Assembly: GCF_020618775.1 (NCBI RefSeq)
Contig: NZ_JAESVB010000014.1
Coordinates: forward strand, 1-64,000
Origin: Acidisoma silvae
GTDB taxonomy: Bacteria > Pseudomonadota > Alphaproteobacteria > Acetobacterales > Acetobacteraceae
Reading direction: 5' to 3'
DNA length: 64,000 bases
Shown: positions 47,025 to 56,308 of the stretch, piece by piece
Position numbering within the stretch: the first letter of the stretch is position 1
Layout: each line of letters opens with the position of its first letter
Program-made: the position numbers and the translations under genes
Notes under the pieces: generated by a model
Told to the model about the DNA's origin: nothing
What the model saw: the letters and a program-made list of their open reading frames with translations, nothing else
Databases searched by the model: none

Positions 47025-48599
47025 CTACGCGTGTTCAGTATGGAGGCTGGCTGCATGTACAGCGAATGCCGAATGAAGGATGCGTTCGACATCGACATCG
47101 TCGCTGTGACAATCAAGTGTATCGACCATGTGGCCATCGCGCATAATCAGGATGCGGTCAGATACGACCAGTAGTTCTTCCAGTTCCGAGGAGACGATGA
47201 CAACGGCAAGGCCTTCCTCGAGAGCGGCCTTGCGGAGTGCCGCAAGGATTTCGGTCTTTGCACCGATGTCGATTCCGCGCGTCGGCTCATCGGCGAGCAG
47301 CACGCGTGGCCGGGCATGGTGCCAGCGTCCTAACATGAGCTTTTGCTGATTGCCGCCGGACAGCGTCCTGGCGGGGGCGCTAAGCCGGTTAAGATTGAAC
47401 CCATAGTTGACCACCGCTGCACTGGCGGCCTTCATGATAACAGGCTCGCGCAAGATCCTGAATCGGGCGATCGACGGCATATCTCCAAGAATGACGTTAC
47501 AGGCTGAAGAACGGCTGAGAACGAGCCCTTGTCCCTTTCGGTCCTCGGGAATAAGAGCGATACCCAGTGCTCGCGCGGCGCGGGGCGTTCGCGGGGCTGG
47601 CTTTTCCACCTCATCGATCTCGAGCCTTCCCGTCGCAGGCTCCAGACCGGCCAATGCGCGCAACAGTGAGGTTCTTCCCGAACCGACAAGCCCTGCGATC
47701 CCTAAAACCTCGCCGGCACGAATAACGAAGCTTGCCGGATACAAAAGACCTGCGACGGCAATATCACTGACCTTGAGAAGGTCGCGGGGCATTTGGGTTG
47801 GTCTCAGTGGGCGCTGTTGCAATGTGCTCTTGAGTTCGCTGCCAAGCATCTCAGTGACAATCTGCTGCTTGGTCCAAGCGGAGGTCGGCCGGCTTGCAAC
47901 CACAGATCCGTCCCGAAAGACCGTGATGCGATCGCTAACCGCAAGTACTTCATCCAGATGATGGCTGACGAAGGCGATGGTCGTTCCATTCGCTTTCATT
48001 TGTCTGATGATGTCCAGCAATCTTGCCCGTTCACTTTCTCCAAGCGACGCGGTCGGTTCGTCAAACAGCACAGCCTTGGCGGCAGACTCATAGGCACGCA
48101 TAATTTCAAGAAGCTGCTGATCCGCAATAGATAATGTGTCTGTTCTTGCATCGGCGTCCATATGGACACCAAATTTTTGGCAAAGGACTTCAAAACGCGC
48201 ACGCATTTTGCTGTGGTCGACAATGCCTAGGCGGGTCGGAAATTGTCCGAGGAAGACGTTCTCACATGCCGTCCGAGCCGGTATCATCGTCAATTCTTGA
48301 TAGATGGCGACGATGCCGGCGGCGCGGGATGCACGTGGATTGGCCCCCGTTATCATATGACCGAAAGCGGTGAGGCTGCCGGTGGTCGGCGAGACGCGAC
48401 CCGCCAGGGTTCCAAGAAAGGTGGATTTGCCAGCGCCGTTCTCTCCGACGAGCGCATGCACTTCACCGGCGTAGAAGTCGACACTGACGCCCTTCAACGC
48501 CTTTACGCCGCCAAATTCTTTGGTCACGTCGCGGGCAGAAATCGTGACCGCATTTTCATGTCGAGAAGCGACGGTCGCGGGTGACTCGGCTTGGTGCAT
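47025..48599 (-). CDS. Sugar ABC transporter ATP-binding protein, RbsA type
   Basis: 524 residues, two ATPase domains as in RbsA/MglA/XylG. First: VKALKGVSVDFYAGEVHALVGENGAGKSTFL, DQQLLEIMRA, VLFDEPTASLGE. Second has the usual degenerate Walker A (GLVGSGRTSLLRAL), with LSGGNQQKLMLGRW and VLLADEPTRGIDIGAK. It follows the binding-protein gene after a hairpin. Confidence 0.92.
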   Translation of the reverse strand: MHQAESPATVASRHENAVTISARDVTKEFGGVKALKGVSVDFYAGEVHALVGENGAGKSTFLGTLAGRVSPTTGSLTAFGHMITGANPRASRAAGIVAIYQELTMIPARTACENVFLGQFPTRLGIVDHSKMRARFEVLCQKFGVHMDADARTDTLSIADQQLLEIMRAYESAAKAVLFDEPTASLGESERARLLDIIRQMKANGTTIAFVSHHLDEVLAVSDRITVFRDGSVVASRPTSAWTKQQIVTEMLGSELKSTLQQRPLRPTQMPRDLLKVSDIAVAGLLYPASFVIRAGEVLGIAGLVGSGRTSLLRALAGLEPATGRLEIDEVEKPAPRTPRAARALGIALIPEDRKGQGLVLSRSSACNVILGDMPSIARFRILREPVIMKAASAAVVNYGFNLNRLSAPARTLSGGNQQKLMLGRWHHARPRVLLADEPTRGIDIGAKTEILAALRKAALEEGLAVVIVSSELEELLVVSDRILIMRDGHMVDTLDCHSDDVDVERILHSAFAVHAASLHTEHA

Positions 48600-48639
48600 A
48601 TCCCCTATCCTCGTCTTACAGCGCGGGCTGAGCTGATAC

Positions 48640-48665
48640 CGGTGACCGAAATCCGGCGGTCACCG
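48640..48665. terminator. Attenuator-like hairpin between sugar-binding protein and ATPase genes
   Basis: CGGTGACC (48640-48647) pairs with GGTCACCG (48658-48665) around a 10-base loop. Hairpins here often lower expression of the membrane components relative to the abundant binding protein. Confidence 0.5.
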
Positions 48666-48720
48666 TGTTGAATGCGCCCGGGGCTATCCGCTAGGGCCGA
48701 GACTTCAACGCTGAGCAAAA

Positions 48721-49788
48721 TCAGTCATTCTCAGGATGGTAGTTTTCGGCATTGGCTTTCGTGACCAGGAACGAAGCCGAAGCAGGATCGCGACCCGTCT
48801 CCAGGGCGTGCCCGTCATCACCGGTGTAATGTGGCACTGGCTTTCCCGCCCATGCATCAGCGACCGCCTGAATGGCATAGGCAATTGGCGTGCGCGAATA
48901 GCGCGCCAGCATGGCCTGCGTGGTTCCCGCCTTGACATAGGCAAGGCCGGTCACGGTACCGCCGCCCTCGTAGATCTTGACTTTGCCGAGACGATTGCTG
49001 GCGCGCAAAGCAGCGACCGCGCCTTTTGTAATATTCGTATAGGCGGACATAAGAATCGTCATGTCCGGATGAGCCTGCACCAGTGGCTGGGCTTTCTGCT
49101 CGGCATCGGGCACCGAGTAGTCCGTATAGACAGGCGCTATAATCTTCCAGTTTGACGGAGCGATATCCTTCTGAGCCTTGTAAAACGCCTTGGTGATGCT
49201 GTTGAGCGCGGGCCCGACCATGACACCGACAGTTTGCGGGCCGGGATTATCCTTAACCGCCTTTTCCCACAGGATCGACCAGGCCTTAACGGACTCGTTG
49301 CCGCCGACATAATTCAGCGTGCCGGGGCTCCAGAGTTGCTCGCCTTCACCAAGGATACGCCCGCACAGGGTGCCGTCGATATCTTCGACCAGAATATTGG
49401 CCGCAGGTGCCTGTTTTGTGGCTATTTGGCAAGCAACGTTTCCGGCGACAGGTTCCACGATCCACGCGTTATACTTCTTGCTTGCCAAGGCAATCTGCAT
49501 TTGATCCATTTGCTTGGAGGCATCGAAATCGCTTTGGAAGATATCGATCGTCGCACCGACGGCCTTAGCTGTTTCGACAGCCTGCTCGTTTTGCGCCTTG
49601 AGGAAGCTATTGCCGGATCCGAGGGAAAAGAATGCGATCTTCAACGGCGCGCCATTTGTCTTAATGACGTAACCACCGCCGACATCGATGGAAACCGGCG
49701 TGGCAGACCAAGCAGACGTCGCCACAAATGTCGGCAGCACGAATGTCGAAATCGCTAGAAATTTTCTGAAGCCGGAATAAAGTCCCAT
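48721..49788 (-). CDS. Sugar ABC transporter substrate-binding protein (periplasmic-binding-protein type I fold)
   Basis: 355 residues from ATG 49788 with GGGGGA upstream; the longer frame to 49833 lacks support. Signal peptide AISTFVLPTFVATSAWSA. Then LKIAFFSLGSGNSFLKAQNEQAVETAKAVGATIDIF and QMDQMQIALASKKYNAWIVEPVAG, like ribose/galactose-type receptors. Family is clear; the sugar is unknown. Divergent from a zinc alcohol dehydrogenase. Confidence 0.88.
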   Translation of the reverse strand: MGLYSGFRKFLAISTFVLPTFVATSAWSATPVSIDVGGGYVIKTNGAPLKIAFFSLGSGNSFLKAQNEQAVETAKAVGATIDIFQSDFDASKQMDQMQIALASKKYNAWIVEPVAGNVACQIATKQAPAANILVEDIDGTLCGRILGEGEQLWSPGTLNYVGGNESVKAWSILWEKAVKDNPGPQTVGVMVGPALNSITKAFYKAQKDIAPSNWKIIAPVYTDYSVPDAEQKAQPLVQAHPDMTILMSAYTNITKGAVAALRASNRLGKVKIYEGGGTVTGLAYVKAGTTQAMLARYSRTPIAYAIQAVADAWAGKPVPHYTGDDGHALETGRDPASASFLVTKANAENYHPEND

Positions 49789-49833
49789 TATATTTCCCCC
49801 GTTGCGCCAGAGTCTGCGCGTTTTCCGGCACAT

Positions 49834-50128
49834 TCAGATCATGCCGTATTTTGACGATGACAGAGCCTTACAACGGGAAAGGGGTCAATCTTCAGCAACG
49901 CTATACCTGCTATAGCAGGACACCGCCTCACGAAAGCTAGGCTTGTTCGTAAGTATATTGATAGTGTCGGAGAGGAGACGCATCGATATACGCAATCAAC
50001 TTGGAGAAAATGCTGCGTCGCACAAGTAATTGGCAGCGTGCGAATGGCATTTGTTCGGATGATTGTACCGTGCTGATCATCACGCCGGCAGACCATGCCT
50101 AAGATAACTATAATAGAGGAATAGCGCC
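49834..50128. promoter_or_regulatory. Divergent promoter region with a 14-base palindrome
   Basis: 295 bases between the sugar importer (leftward) and alcohol dehydrogenase (rightward). CCTGCTATAGCAGG at 49906-49919 is a perfect palindrome and the best operator candidate. No regulator gene is adjacent. Confidence 0.45.
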
Positions 50129-51223
50129 ATGCGCGGAACCATCGCGGTAATGACCAAGCCCGGAGAGCTCGAATATCAAAGTTATGATATACCGACGCCC
50201 GGGCCTGGCGCGCTCGTGCTGCAAATACTGCGTGCGAATGTATGCGGTTCTGAGCTTCATGTCTGGCGAGGCCATCACCCCGTAAAGAAGCGTGGCGGTA
50301 TTGGTCATGAGATGGTTGGCCGCGTTATCGCGCTCGGCGATGGCGTGACAACGGATTATGCCAGCCAGCCTGTGAAAGTGGGAGATCGTGTTGTCGCGAC
50401 ATATTTCCAGACCTGCCTCAAGTGTCGCCCTTGCCTCGACGGGCAGTATAACCTTTGCGACAATGCCTATGAATTCTTTGCGCTGCAACCGGAGCAGGCT
50501 CCGCATTTTCATGCCGGCTTCGCCAGCCATGTCTATATTCATCCGCGGCAGAATTTTTACAAAGTCCCAGAGAACATTCCCGATAGCGTCGCGGCCAGTG
50601 CGAATTGCGCATTGTCGCAGGTCTATTTTGGACTTGACCGTATCGGTGTGGCCTATGGCGAAACCCTGGTCATTCAGGGAGCCGGCGGCCTTGGCCTGAT
50701 GGGTGCGGCTGTCGCGGCCTCTCGTGGCATACGCGTGATCATGATCGATGGCGTGGAGTTGCGGTTGAAGCAGGCAAAAGCCTTCGGTGCCGCCCATGTC
50801 ATCAACATGAATGATTATCCGACGGAGGCTGACCGCATTAAAGCCGTGCAGGACCTCACGAATGGTCGCGGTGCCGATGTCGGCATGGAAGTCACGGGCG
50901 TGCCGGCGGCTTTCAATGAAGGTGTGCGGGGGCTTGTTCGCCGCGGCGGGCGTTATCTTGTCATGGGTAACTTGTCACCGGGTTTCACCATCGATATGGA
51001 CCCCGGTCTTTTGACGCGCCGTTCCGTTACCGTCATGCCCGTGGACCGCTACGATGCGCGCTATCTATACAAAGCGCTGCTTTTCCTCGAACAGCACATG
51101 ACGCGCTATCCGTTCGGTGATTTGCTCGATGCAAGCTTTCCTTTGACCTCCGTTAAAGAGGCACTTGATAAATCGGCTAAACGCGAAGTGACGCGCGCCT
51201 CGATAATCTGTGAAGCAGCGTAA
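50129..51223 (+). CDS. Zinc-dependent alcohol/polyol dehydrogenase (MDR family)
   Basis: 364 residues. Catalytic zinc site: Cys in NVCGSELH and GHE in GGIGHEMVG; the residue after CGS is Glu where Asp or Thr is common. Structural zinc: C-x2-C-x2-C-x7-C in CLKCRPCLDGQYNLC. NAD(P) motif VIQGAGGLGLMGAAVAA. Role: NAD(P)-dependent oxidation of an alcohol or sugar. Its promoter is shared with the sugar importer, so it likely acts on the imported sugar or polyol. A strong terminator follows. Confidence 0.9.
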   Translation: MRGTIAVMTKPGELEYQSYDIPTPGPGALVLQILRANVCGSELHVWRGHHPVKKRGGIGHEMVGRVIALGDGVTTDYASQPVKVGDRVVATYFQTCLKCRPCLDGQYNLCDNAYEFFALQPEQAPHFHAGFASHVYIHPRQNFYKVPENIPDSVAASANCALSQVYFGLDRIGVAYGETLVIQGAGGLGLMGAAVAASRGIRVIMIDGVELRLKQAKAFGAAHVINMNDYPTEADRIKAVQDLTNGRGADVGMEVTGVPAAFNEGVRGLVRRGGRYLVMGNLSPGFTIDMDPGLLTRRSVTVMPVDRYDARYLYKALLFLEQHMTRYPFGDLLDASFPLTSVKEALDKSAKREVTRASIICEAA

Positions 51224-51261
51224 TAGGAATATGAAGACTTCGTATCGTTGACTTTTGCTTT

Positions 51262-51303
51262 CAGAAAAGGGGTGGCGGCTGGTTAGCCGCCACCCCTTTT
51301 CTG
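51262..51303. terminator. Strong bidirectional intrinsic terminator
   Basis: A perfect 19-base stem (51262-51280 with 51285-51303) around GGTT, with T-rich flanks on both strands, lies between the convergent dehydrogenase and hydrolase genes. Confidence 0.9.
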
Positions 51304-51305
51304 TT

Positions 51306-52184
51306 TCAGCCGACGAGGCTGGTTTCGCCATCCGCAAGCGTAATTTCACTGATGCGAAGGCCGTTTGCCGTGATTGTATAGGGAAATTCGGAGGTGAGTG
51401 CTTCCTCGTGAACGGGAAGCACACGTCTGTAGTCACCGCCGCCCTCATTGATCATAGCCTCTGTCGCGAAGAGCAAATTAGTCTGGCTGACCATAGCGAG
51501 GCCGACGGGAATGAACTGCGGCGATGACGGATCAGATCCACGAAGATTCTCATAGGTATAGGCCAGATCTCCTGCCATCACCCAGCTATCTTCGCTGTCG
51601 CGCTTTCCATCATTTCTTACGGTTACAAATTGGCAGCCCCATGTGTGAGTATCGGGGGCCGCGCGCAGGTCGATACCGGGTAGGACATCTTCGCGATCTC
51701 CGTCGATGGCGACAAGACGGCCTTGGCGAGCGAGATCAACGACACGCATGATATCTCCGGGGTCTGTGCCGGAGTTAAGCCAGCGAAACCGGCTGTCCAG
51801 GGCCATTGCCCATATCCATTTTGAAAGCTCCCGCTCTTGGACAAAGAACGTCGCATTCGGGAATGCGTCAGTGTTGCCGGCGTGATCGAAATGGAGATGG
51901 GTCAGGAAGACATGGGTCACGTCCTCCGGGCGAACACCGGCCGCCGCGAGCACAACGGACGGCGGCTGCCAATTCTCAACCCCAAATTTCTCACCGAGCG
52001 TCTTGCCATAATCCTGATGATTATAGCCGACATCGACCATGGCAAGAATGCCCTTTCCCTTGATCAGAACATAGCCGTAGGGAAGTTTGCGGACGCCTTG
52101 ATTATGCGCGCCGTAGATGACACTGCTGAGCGGCACTTCTGGAATATACGCATATTCCAAAACCCATATTGAATAGTCGGCCAT
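51306..52184 (-). CDS. Metallo-beta-lactamase-fold hydrolase, AHL-lactonase-like
   Basis: 292 residues. Dinuclear metal motif H96-L-H98-F-D100-H101 (THLHFDHAGN), further His in DTHTWGCQ and Asp in VMAGDLAYTYENL. Overall arrangement and length fit the N-acyl-homoserine-lactonase family, which includes general lactonases. The gene is downstream of an SDR (48-base gap) and faces the sugar importer/dehydrogenase pair. Opening a sugar lactone made by those dehydrogenases is as likely as quorum quenching; both are inferences. Confidence 0.85.
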   Translation of the reverse strand: MADYSIWVLEYAYIPEVPLSSVIYGAHNQGVRKLPYGYVLIKGKGILAMVDVGYNHQDYGKTLGEKFGVENWQPPSVVLAAAGVRPEDVTHVFLTHLHFDHAGNTDAFPNATFFVQERELSKWIWAMALDSRFRWLNSGTDPGDIMRVVDLARQGRLVAIDGDREDVLPGIDLRAAPDTHTWGCQFVTVRNDGKRDSEDSWVMAGDLAYTYENLRGSDPSSPQFIPVGLAMVSQTNLLFATEAMINEGGGDYRRVLPVHEEALTSEFPYTITANGLRISEITLADGETSLVG

Positions 52185-52232
52185 GGTGTTATCCCTCCTT
52201 ATTGTATTTTTGGCGTCGCTTCGTGACTTTGC

Positions 52233-52979
52233 TCAGGGACCGACGACGGTGATTCCGGCATCGATCTTGAGTGTCACCCCGGTGATGGACGCTGCTTCGC
52301 CGGAGACAAGAAAGAGAGCCGCAGCGGCTACTTCTTCGGCTGTGGCCAGGCGCTTCAAGGGTGTCCGCGATCGCCGAGTTTCCCATCCCTCCGCGTCGAT
52401 CACCGAACTTGCACCAGGGGTGTCAACAGGGCCTGGCGCGATTGCATTCACACGCACACCCTGGGCACCGAGTTCCACCGCCTGTTGGCGTGTCAATGCA
52501 TCGATCGCGCCTTTGATCGAAGTGTAGACGCCGGCATTACGAATAGAAAAAGAGACTGCCACTGAAGAGAGATTGATAATGCTGCCCTTGCTTTTGACAA
52601 GATATGGCGTCGCTGCCTGAAATGCCCAAAGGGTGCCTTTAATACCCACAGCAAGCATTCGGTCGATTTCAGCTTCGGGCATGTCAACAAGGGGCGCATA
52701 GTAAAATTTCACCGCATTATTGATCAGAATATCGAGACCACCAGTCTTTGCGCAGAACCCGTCTACGGCAGCCTTTAGCGCCAGGCGGTCTGTGACGTCA
52801 CACGGCAAAGCCACGCCTTTGCCTTCGGGCAAAGTAGCGACTGCCGCCGTCAGTCGTTCCGCGTCAAGGTCAAGAAGAGCGACGGTGGCGCCTTCTTCGG
52901 CAAAACGCCTTGCCATAGCGAGGCCGAGGCCGCCGGCTGCGCCAGTCACCACAGCCGTTCGTCCAATCAATTTCGACAT
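52233..52979 (-). CDS. Short-chain dehydrogenase/reductase (SDR)
   Basis: 248 residues. Cofactor motif TGAAGGLG, Asp after the second strand (LLDLD) favouring NAD, catalytic Ser in NLSSVAVS and Y-x3-K in VYTSIKGA. The usual NNAG motif is NNAV here. C-terminal SITGVTLKIDAGI is typical. Likely oxidises a sugar or polyol; it shares an operon with the lactonase-like gene. Confidence 0.88.
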   Translation of the reverse strand: MSKLIGRTAVVTGAAGGLGLAMARRFAEEGATVALLDLDAERLTAAVATLPEGKGVALPCDVTDRLALKAAVDGFCAKTGGLDILINNAVKFYYAPLVDMPEAEIDRMLAVGIKGTLWAFQAATPYLVKSKGSIINLSSVAVSFSIRNAGVYTSIKGAIDALTRQQAVELGAQGVRVNAIAPGPVDTPGASSVIDAEGWETRRSRTPLKRLATAEEVAAAALFLVSGEAASITGVTLKIDAGITVVGP

Positions 52980-53214
52980 AGAGTTTCCGTTGCTTTTAAA
53001 TGGGCAGGCGATGAGCTTGGCGCTCTATTGTGTCCTATAGCCACCATCACACATGAAGCTTAAAGCCGAAATTCATATGTTTGAGACAGATCATTCGTCG
53101 CTTCCGGTTTTATTATTATTGTTTTGATAAAAGACCCATGAAACTGTGATCAGGTCAATTGGCGGCAGCTCTATACCAGTTATTCAGATTACTCGGATTT
53201 TATTGAGCGCGCTT
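52980..53214 (-). promoter_or_regulatory. AT-rich upstream region of the SDR/lactonase operon
   Basis: 235 bases, AT-rich at 53090-53200, between two minus-strand genes; the likely promoter of the SDR operon. A CTATACC near 53172 resembles the sequence beside the 49906 palindrome. No hairpin terminator is evident for the upstream permease. Confidence 0.35.
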
Positions 53215-54033
53215 TCAGTGAGCGCCGCGTGTGAGCCCTGAAACAAGGTAGCGGTTGAGAAGCAGGGCGACTGCGACAATCGGCAAGGTGCTGAGATGCG
53301 CCATGGCGCCGAGGTCACCCCAGCCGCTGGTCGTATTGCCGCCGAAGGCCGTCAGCAGCGCCACCGATAGCGGCCGGGTCTCGGCGCGCGTCAAAAAGGC
53401 CGGGTTGAGGAAGTCATTCCAGGCAAACATCATGCAGAGAAGCGCCGCCGCGATGACCGATGTCTGGACAAGTGGGAGGGCGGCGCGACGAAAAGCGCCG
53501 AAAGCCGTGCAGCCGTCAATGACGGCCGCTGCTTCGATCTCCACCGGAACAGCACGGAAAGCCGAGAACATCATCCAGGTCACGAAGGCGGTGCTGAGCG
53601 TGGCATTCATCAGAATGACGGCCCACCAGGTGCCGAGCAGCCCCAGTTTCTGCATGAAAAGGTAGAAGGGAATAAGCGTCACGACAGTGGGCACGCCGCG
53701 GATGGCGAGCAGCGCATAGGCGATAAAAACGGCCGAGCGGCTGCGGGTGCGCGCCAAGGCATAGCCGCAGGGAATGCCGAACAGCAATGATAGCAAGGTC
53801 GATCCGGCACTCAGCATAAAGCTGCTCAAAACCAGCCTGGGGAGATTGAAATTGGCCGCGATGGCCGCAAAATTGCTCAACGTTGGCCGGAACCAGAGGG
53901 CCGGCGGCGTGGACTGAATGGCGCGCGACGGTTCATAAGCCGTCATGATCAGCCAAAGAACGGGTGCCAGAAACAAGCACAGCGCCAGGCAAATCGCAGT
54001 CCTTTGTACAGCCATGGCCTGACGTCGCTTCAT
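53215..54033 (-). CDS. Sugar ABC transporter permease, MalG type
   Basis: 272 residues. N-terminal helix, LSNFAAI, GIPCGYALARTRSR, LAIRGVPTVVTLIPFYLFMQKLGLLGTWWAVI, and the EAA loop EAAAVIDGCTAFGAFRRAALPL. Second permease of a carbohydrate (CUT1) importer. Overlaps the MalF-type gene by 4 bases. No ATPase gene follows. Confidence 0.9.
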   Translation of the reverse strand: MKRRQAMAVQRTAICLALCLFLAPVLWLIMTAYEPSRAIQSTPPALWFRPTLSNFAAIAANFNLPRLVLSSFMLSAGSTLLSLLFGIPCGYALARTRSRSAVFIAYALLAIRGVPTVVTLIPFYLFMQKLGLLGTWWAVILMNATLSTAFVTWMMFSAFRAVPVEIEAAAVIDGCTAFGAFRRAALPLVQTSVIAAALLCMMFAWNDFLNPAFLTRAETRPLSVALLTAFGGNTTSGWGDLGAMAHLSTLPIVAVALLLNRYLVSGLTRGAH

Positions 54034-54884
54034 GAGGCGCTGTACCGCCGGTCAAGACCCCGCAGAACGAGGATGATCAGCGCGGCCATGATGGCGATGG
54101 CGAGTGTCATCAAAATCGAAATCGCCGAGCCGTAGCCAATGTCGAAGAATTGCAGCCCCTGCTTCACGGCTGTCAGCATCAGCAGATTTGTGCTGTCGCC
54201 GGGGCCGCCGCCGGTCGCCGCGAAAACGATATCATAAGTGCGGAAGACATCCGTCACGCGCAGTACTAGTACCAGAAAGAGGGACGGCAGCATCATGGGC
54301 AGAATGATCCGCAGCAGCCGCGCGCAAGCACCGGCCCCGTCGATGGCGGCTGCGTCGAGGATATCAGATGGCAGCGACTTCAGCCCGGCCAGCAGGATCA
54401 GCGCTGACAGCGGGGTCCATTCCCAGACGTCGACGGCGATCATGGTGGCCAGTGCCGTATGCGTGTCGCCCAGAAGCCCCTGCGGGGGCGCCAGATGCAA
54501 CGCGCACAGCCAATAGCCGATCTGGCCGAAACTCGGGTCCAGCAGGGCGCGAAAGATCAGCCCGACCACAATGGGCGTGACGGTGATCGGCACCAGCATG
54601 AGGATGGCCGCCACGCGATTGAAGCGATTGTCGGCCCAAAGCAGCAAGGCAAGGCAGAGGCCGAGTGCCAGCTCCGCCGTGACGCAGGCAGCGGTGAAGA
54701 TGAGCGTCACTGCGAGGGAATGACGGATGGCGGGATCTGACAGGGCATCGGTGTAATTGCGCAGCCCGATAAAGCGATGCAGCCAGGGCTGCATCAGGTT
54801 CATGCGGAAGACGCTGAAACCGATACCGCGCAGGATCGGATAGAGTGCGAAGACCGCGACATGGATGACGGCAGGCGCCGCCAT
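54030..54884 (-). CDS. Sugar ABC transporter permease, MalF/UgpA type
   Basis: 284 residues from ATG 54884. Membrane helices, GLRNYTDALSDPAIRHSLAVTLIFT, and EAA loop ILDAAAIDGAGACARLLRIILPM. The usual cytoplasmic N-terminal tail is present in frame upstream (reading SKRLTPARRRAIFLSL) but has no ATG, GTG or TTG, so the annotated protein starts unusually close to the first helix; an ATT or CTG start is possible. Confidence 0.88.
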   Translation of the reverse strand: MAAPAVIHVAVFALYPILRGIGFSVFRMNLMQPWLHRFIGLRNYTDALSDPAIRHSLAVTLIFTAACVTAELALGLCLALLLWADNRFNRVAAILMLVPITVTPIVVGLIFRALLDPSFGQIGYWLCALHLAPPQGLLGDTHTALATMIAVDVWEWTPLSALILLAGLKSLPSDILDAAAIDGAGACARLLRIILPMMLPSLFLVLVLRVTDVFRTYDIVFAATGGGPGDSTNLLMLTAVKQGLQFFDIGYGSAISILMTLAIAIMAALIILVLRGLDRRYSAS

Positions 54885-54927
54885 CAGAGACAGAAAAATC
54901 GCGCGGCGGCGGGCGGGTGTCAGGCGC

Positions 54928-56211
54928 TTAGAAATAGCGCAGCGCCTGTGTCTGTGCTGCCGCCAAGGCGGCGGCCGGGGTCATAGCGCCGACGAGCGCG
55001 GAATTGACGGCTGTTCCCAGAATATCCTGGATTTCCGGGTATTGCGGCACGCGCGGGCGGAAATCCGGGTCTCCGTGCGTGAAGCTTTCGTCGATCACCG
55101 GCAGGAAGGGATATTTCCGGTTCAGCGATGCATCTCGCAATTCACTGCGCCGTAGGAAGCTGCAAGCATCGAGCTCGTTGAGCGCGATATGGATCGCAGG
55201 GCTCGTGATCCATTTGATATAGGTCCAGGCAGCTTGCTTATGCCGATCATCGATATCGGCGTTGATCGCTATCCCCCAGCCGCCAATGCCGTAGCGCGGC
55301 TTCATGGCCGCCGCCGTCGGCGTCACCATCAGGGCCGCGCTGTTCGTCACTTTCGATTGGGCAGGATCGAAATAGCCGAGCGCGCCGACCGACCAGGTCT
55401 GCATATTGGCGGCAAGACCGCTGCGGAAGCTCGCCTCCCGCCCATCCCAATCCCAGTTCACGGCACCGGGTGGCGCGGCCTTCTGAAACAGATCGCGATA
55501 GGTGGTCAGGCTTTGCACATTCAACGGGCTGTCGATAACCGGCTGGCCGTTCTTGACCAGCACACCGCCGATCTCGGCCAGATACTGCATCCAGTCCTGG
55601 GCACAGGCGGCGCCCTTCTGACCATTGGCGACCCAGCCAAATTGGTTGCGGGATCTATCCGTCAGCTTATAGGCGTTGTCGACCAGATCCTGCATGGTCT
55701 GCGGCGGCTGCAATTTTGCAGCAGCGTAAAGGTCTTTGCGATAGGCAAGAACATTGGCATAGCCCGCCAGAGGAAAAGCGACCTGCTTGCCCTGGTAATT
55801 GCCGAGTGCGGTGAACAGAACGGGATAGATGTCGTCGAGCGCCATCTCCGCCGCGTCACGCTTCATCCAGTCGTTCAACGGAACCGTATAGCCGGCCTCA
55901 GCGAATTGCGGCGCCCAGACATTATCTGTCGTCGCCAGATCATACCCCTTGGTGTGGCCCACATAGTCGGTGGTGAGTTTCGTCTGCAACTCGCCATAGC
56001 CGAGAATATCGACGATGACGGTAATGCCGGTCTCCTGCTTGAAGCGGGCGCTGAGTGCCTTCAGGCCGGGCGAGAACTGGTCGTTGCAGCTGGCGAGCCG
56101 CAGAACCATGCCGTCAAAGGGTTTGCTCTGGCTCCAGCCCCTATGGCTAAGGCCGACCGTCGCCGCACTGGCCAGACCGGCTGCCAGAATGGACCTGCGC
56201 TTCATCGCCAT
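54928..56211 (-). CDS. Sugar ABC transporter substrate-binding protein (SBP family 1)
   Basis: 427 residues. N-terminus MAMKRRSILAAGLASAATVGLSHR resembles a Tat-like or Sec signal (KRR). Family-1 features: ALSARFKQETGITVIVDILGYGELQTKLTTDY, YDLATTDNVWAPQFAEAGYTVPL, VAFPLAGYANVLAYRKDLY. Periplasmic carbohydrate receptor for the two permeases downstream. No ATPase is encoded in this cluster, so a shared MsmX/UgpC-type ATPase elsewhere is needed. Confidence 0.9.
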   Translation of the reverse strand: MAMKRRSILAAGLASAATVGLSHRGWSQSKPFDGMVLRLASCNDQFSPGLKALSARFKQETGITVIVDILGYGELQTKLTTDYVGHTKGYDLATTDNVWAPQFAEAGYTVPLNDWMKRDAAEMALDDIYPVLFTALGNYQGKQVAFPLAGYANVLAYRKDLYAAAKLQPPQTMQDLVDNAYKLTDRSRNQFGWVANGQKGAACAQDWMQYLAEIGGVLVKNGQPVIDSPLNVQSLTTYRDLFQKAAPPGAVNWDWDGREASFRSGLAANMQTWSVGALGYFDPAQSKVTNSAALMVTPTAAAMKPRYGIGGWGIAINADIDDRHKQAAWTYIKWITSPAIHIALNELDACSFLRRSELRDASLNRKYPFLPVIDESFTHGDPDFRPRVPQYPEIQDILGTAVNSALVGAMTPAAALAAAQTQALRYF

Positions 56212-56308
56212 ACTCCATAGGGGTTCGCCGTGAGCTTTCTGACCCTAAGCGAGGCAGAAAGGCCAAGGCAAGGTTGAAACCGGCCCGCCCCACGCGCATT
56301 CTCGGGCC

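Noticed and set aside
51306-52184. Calling the lactamase-fold protein a quorum-quenching AHL lactonase
   Set aside because: The metal motif supports the fold only; context favours a sugar lactone and no quorum-sensing gene is nearby.
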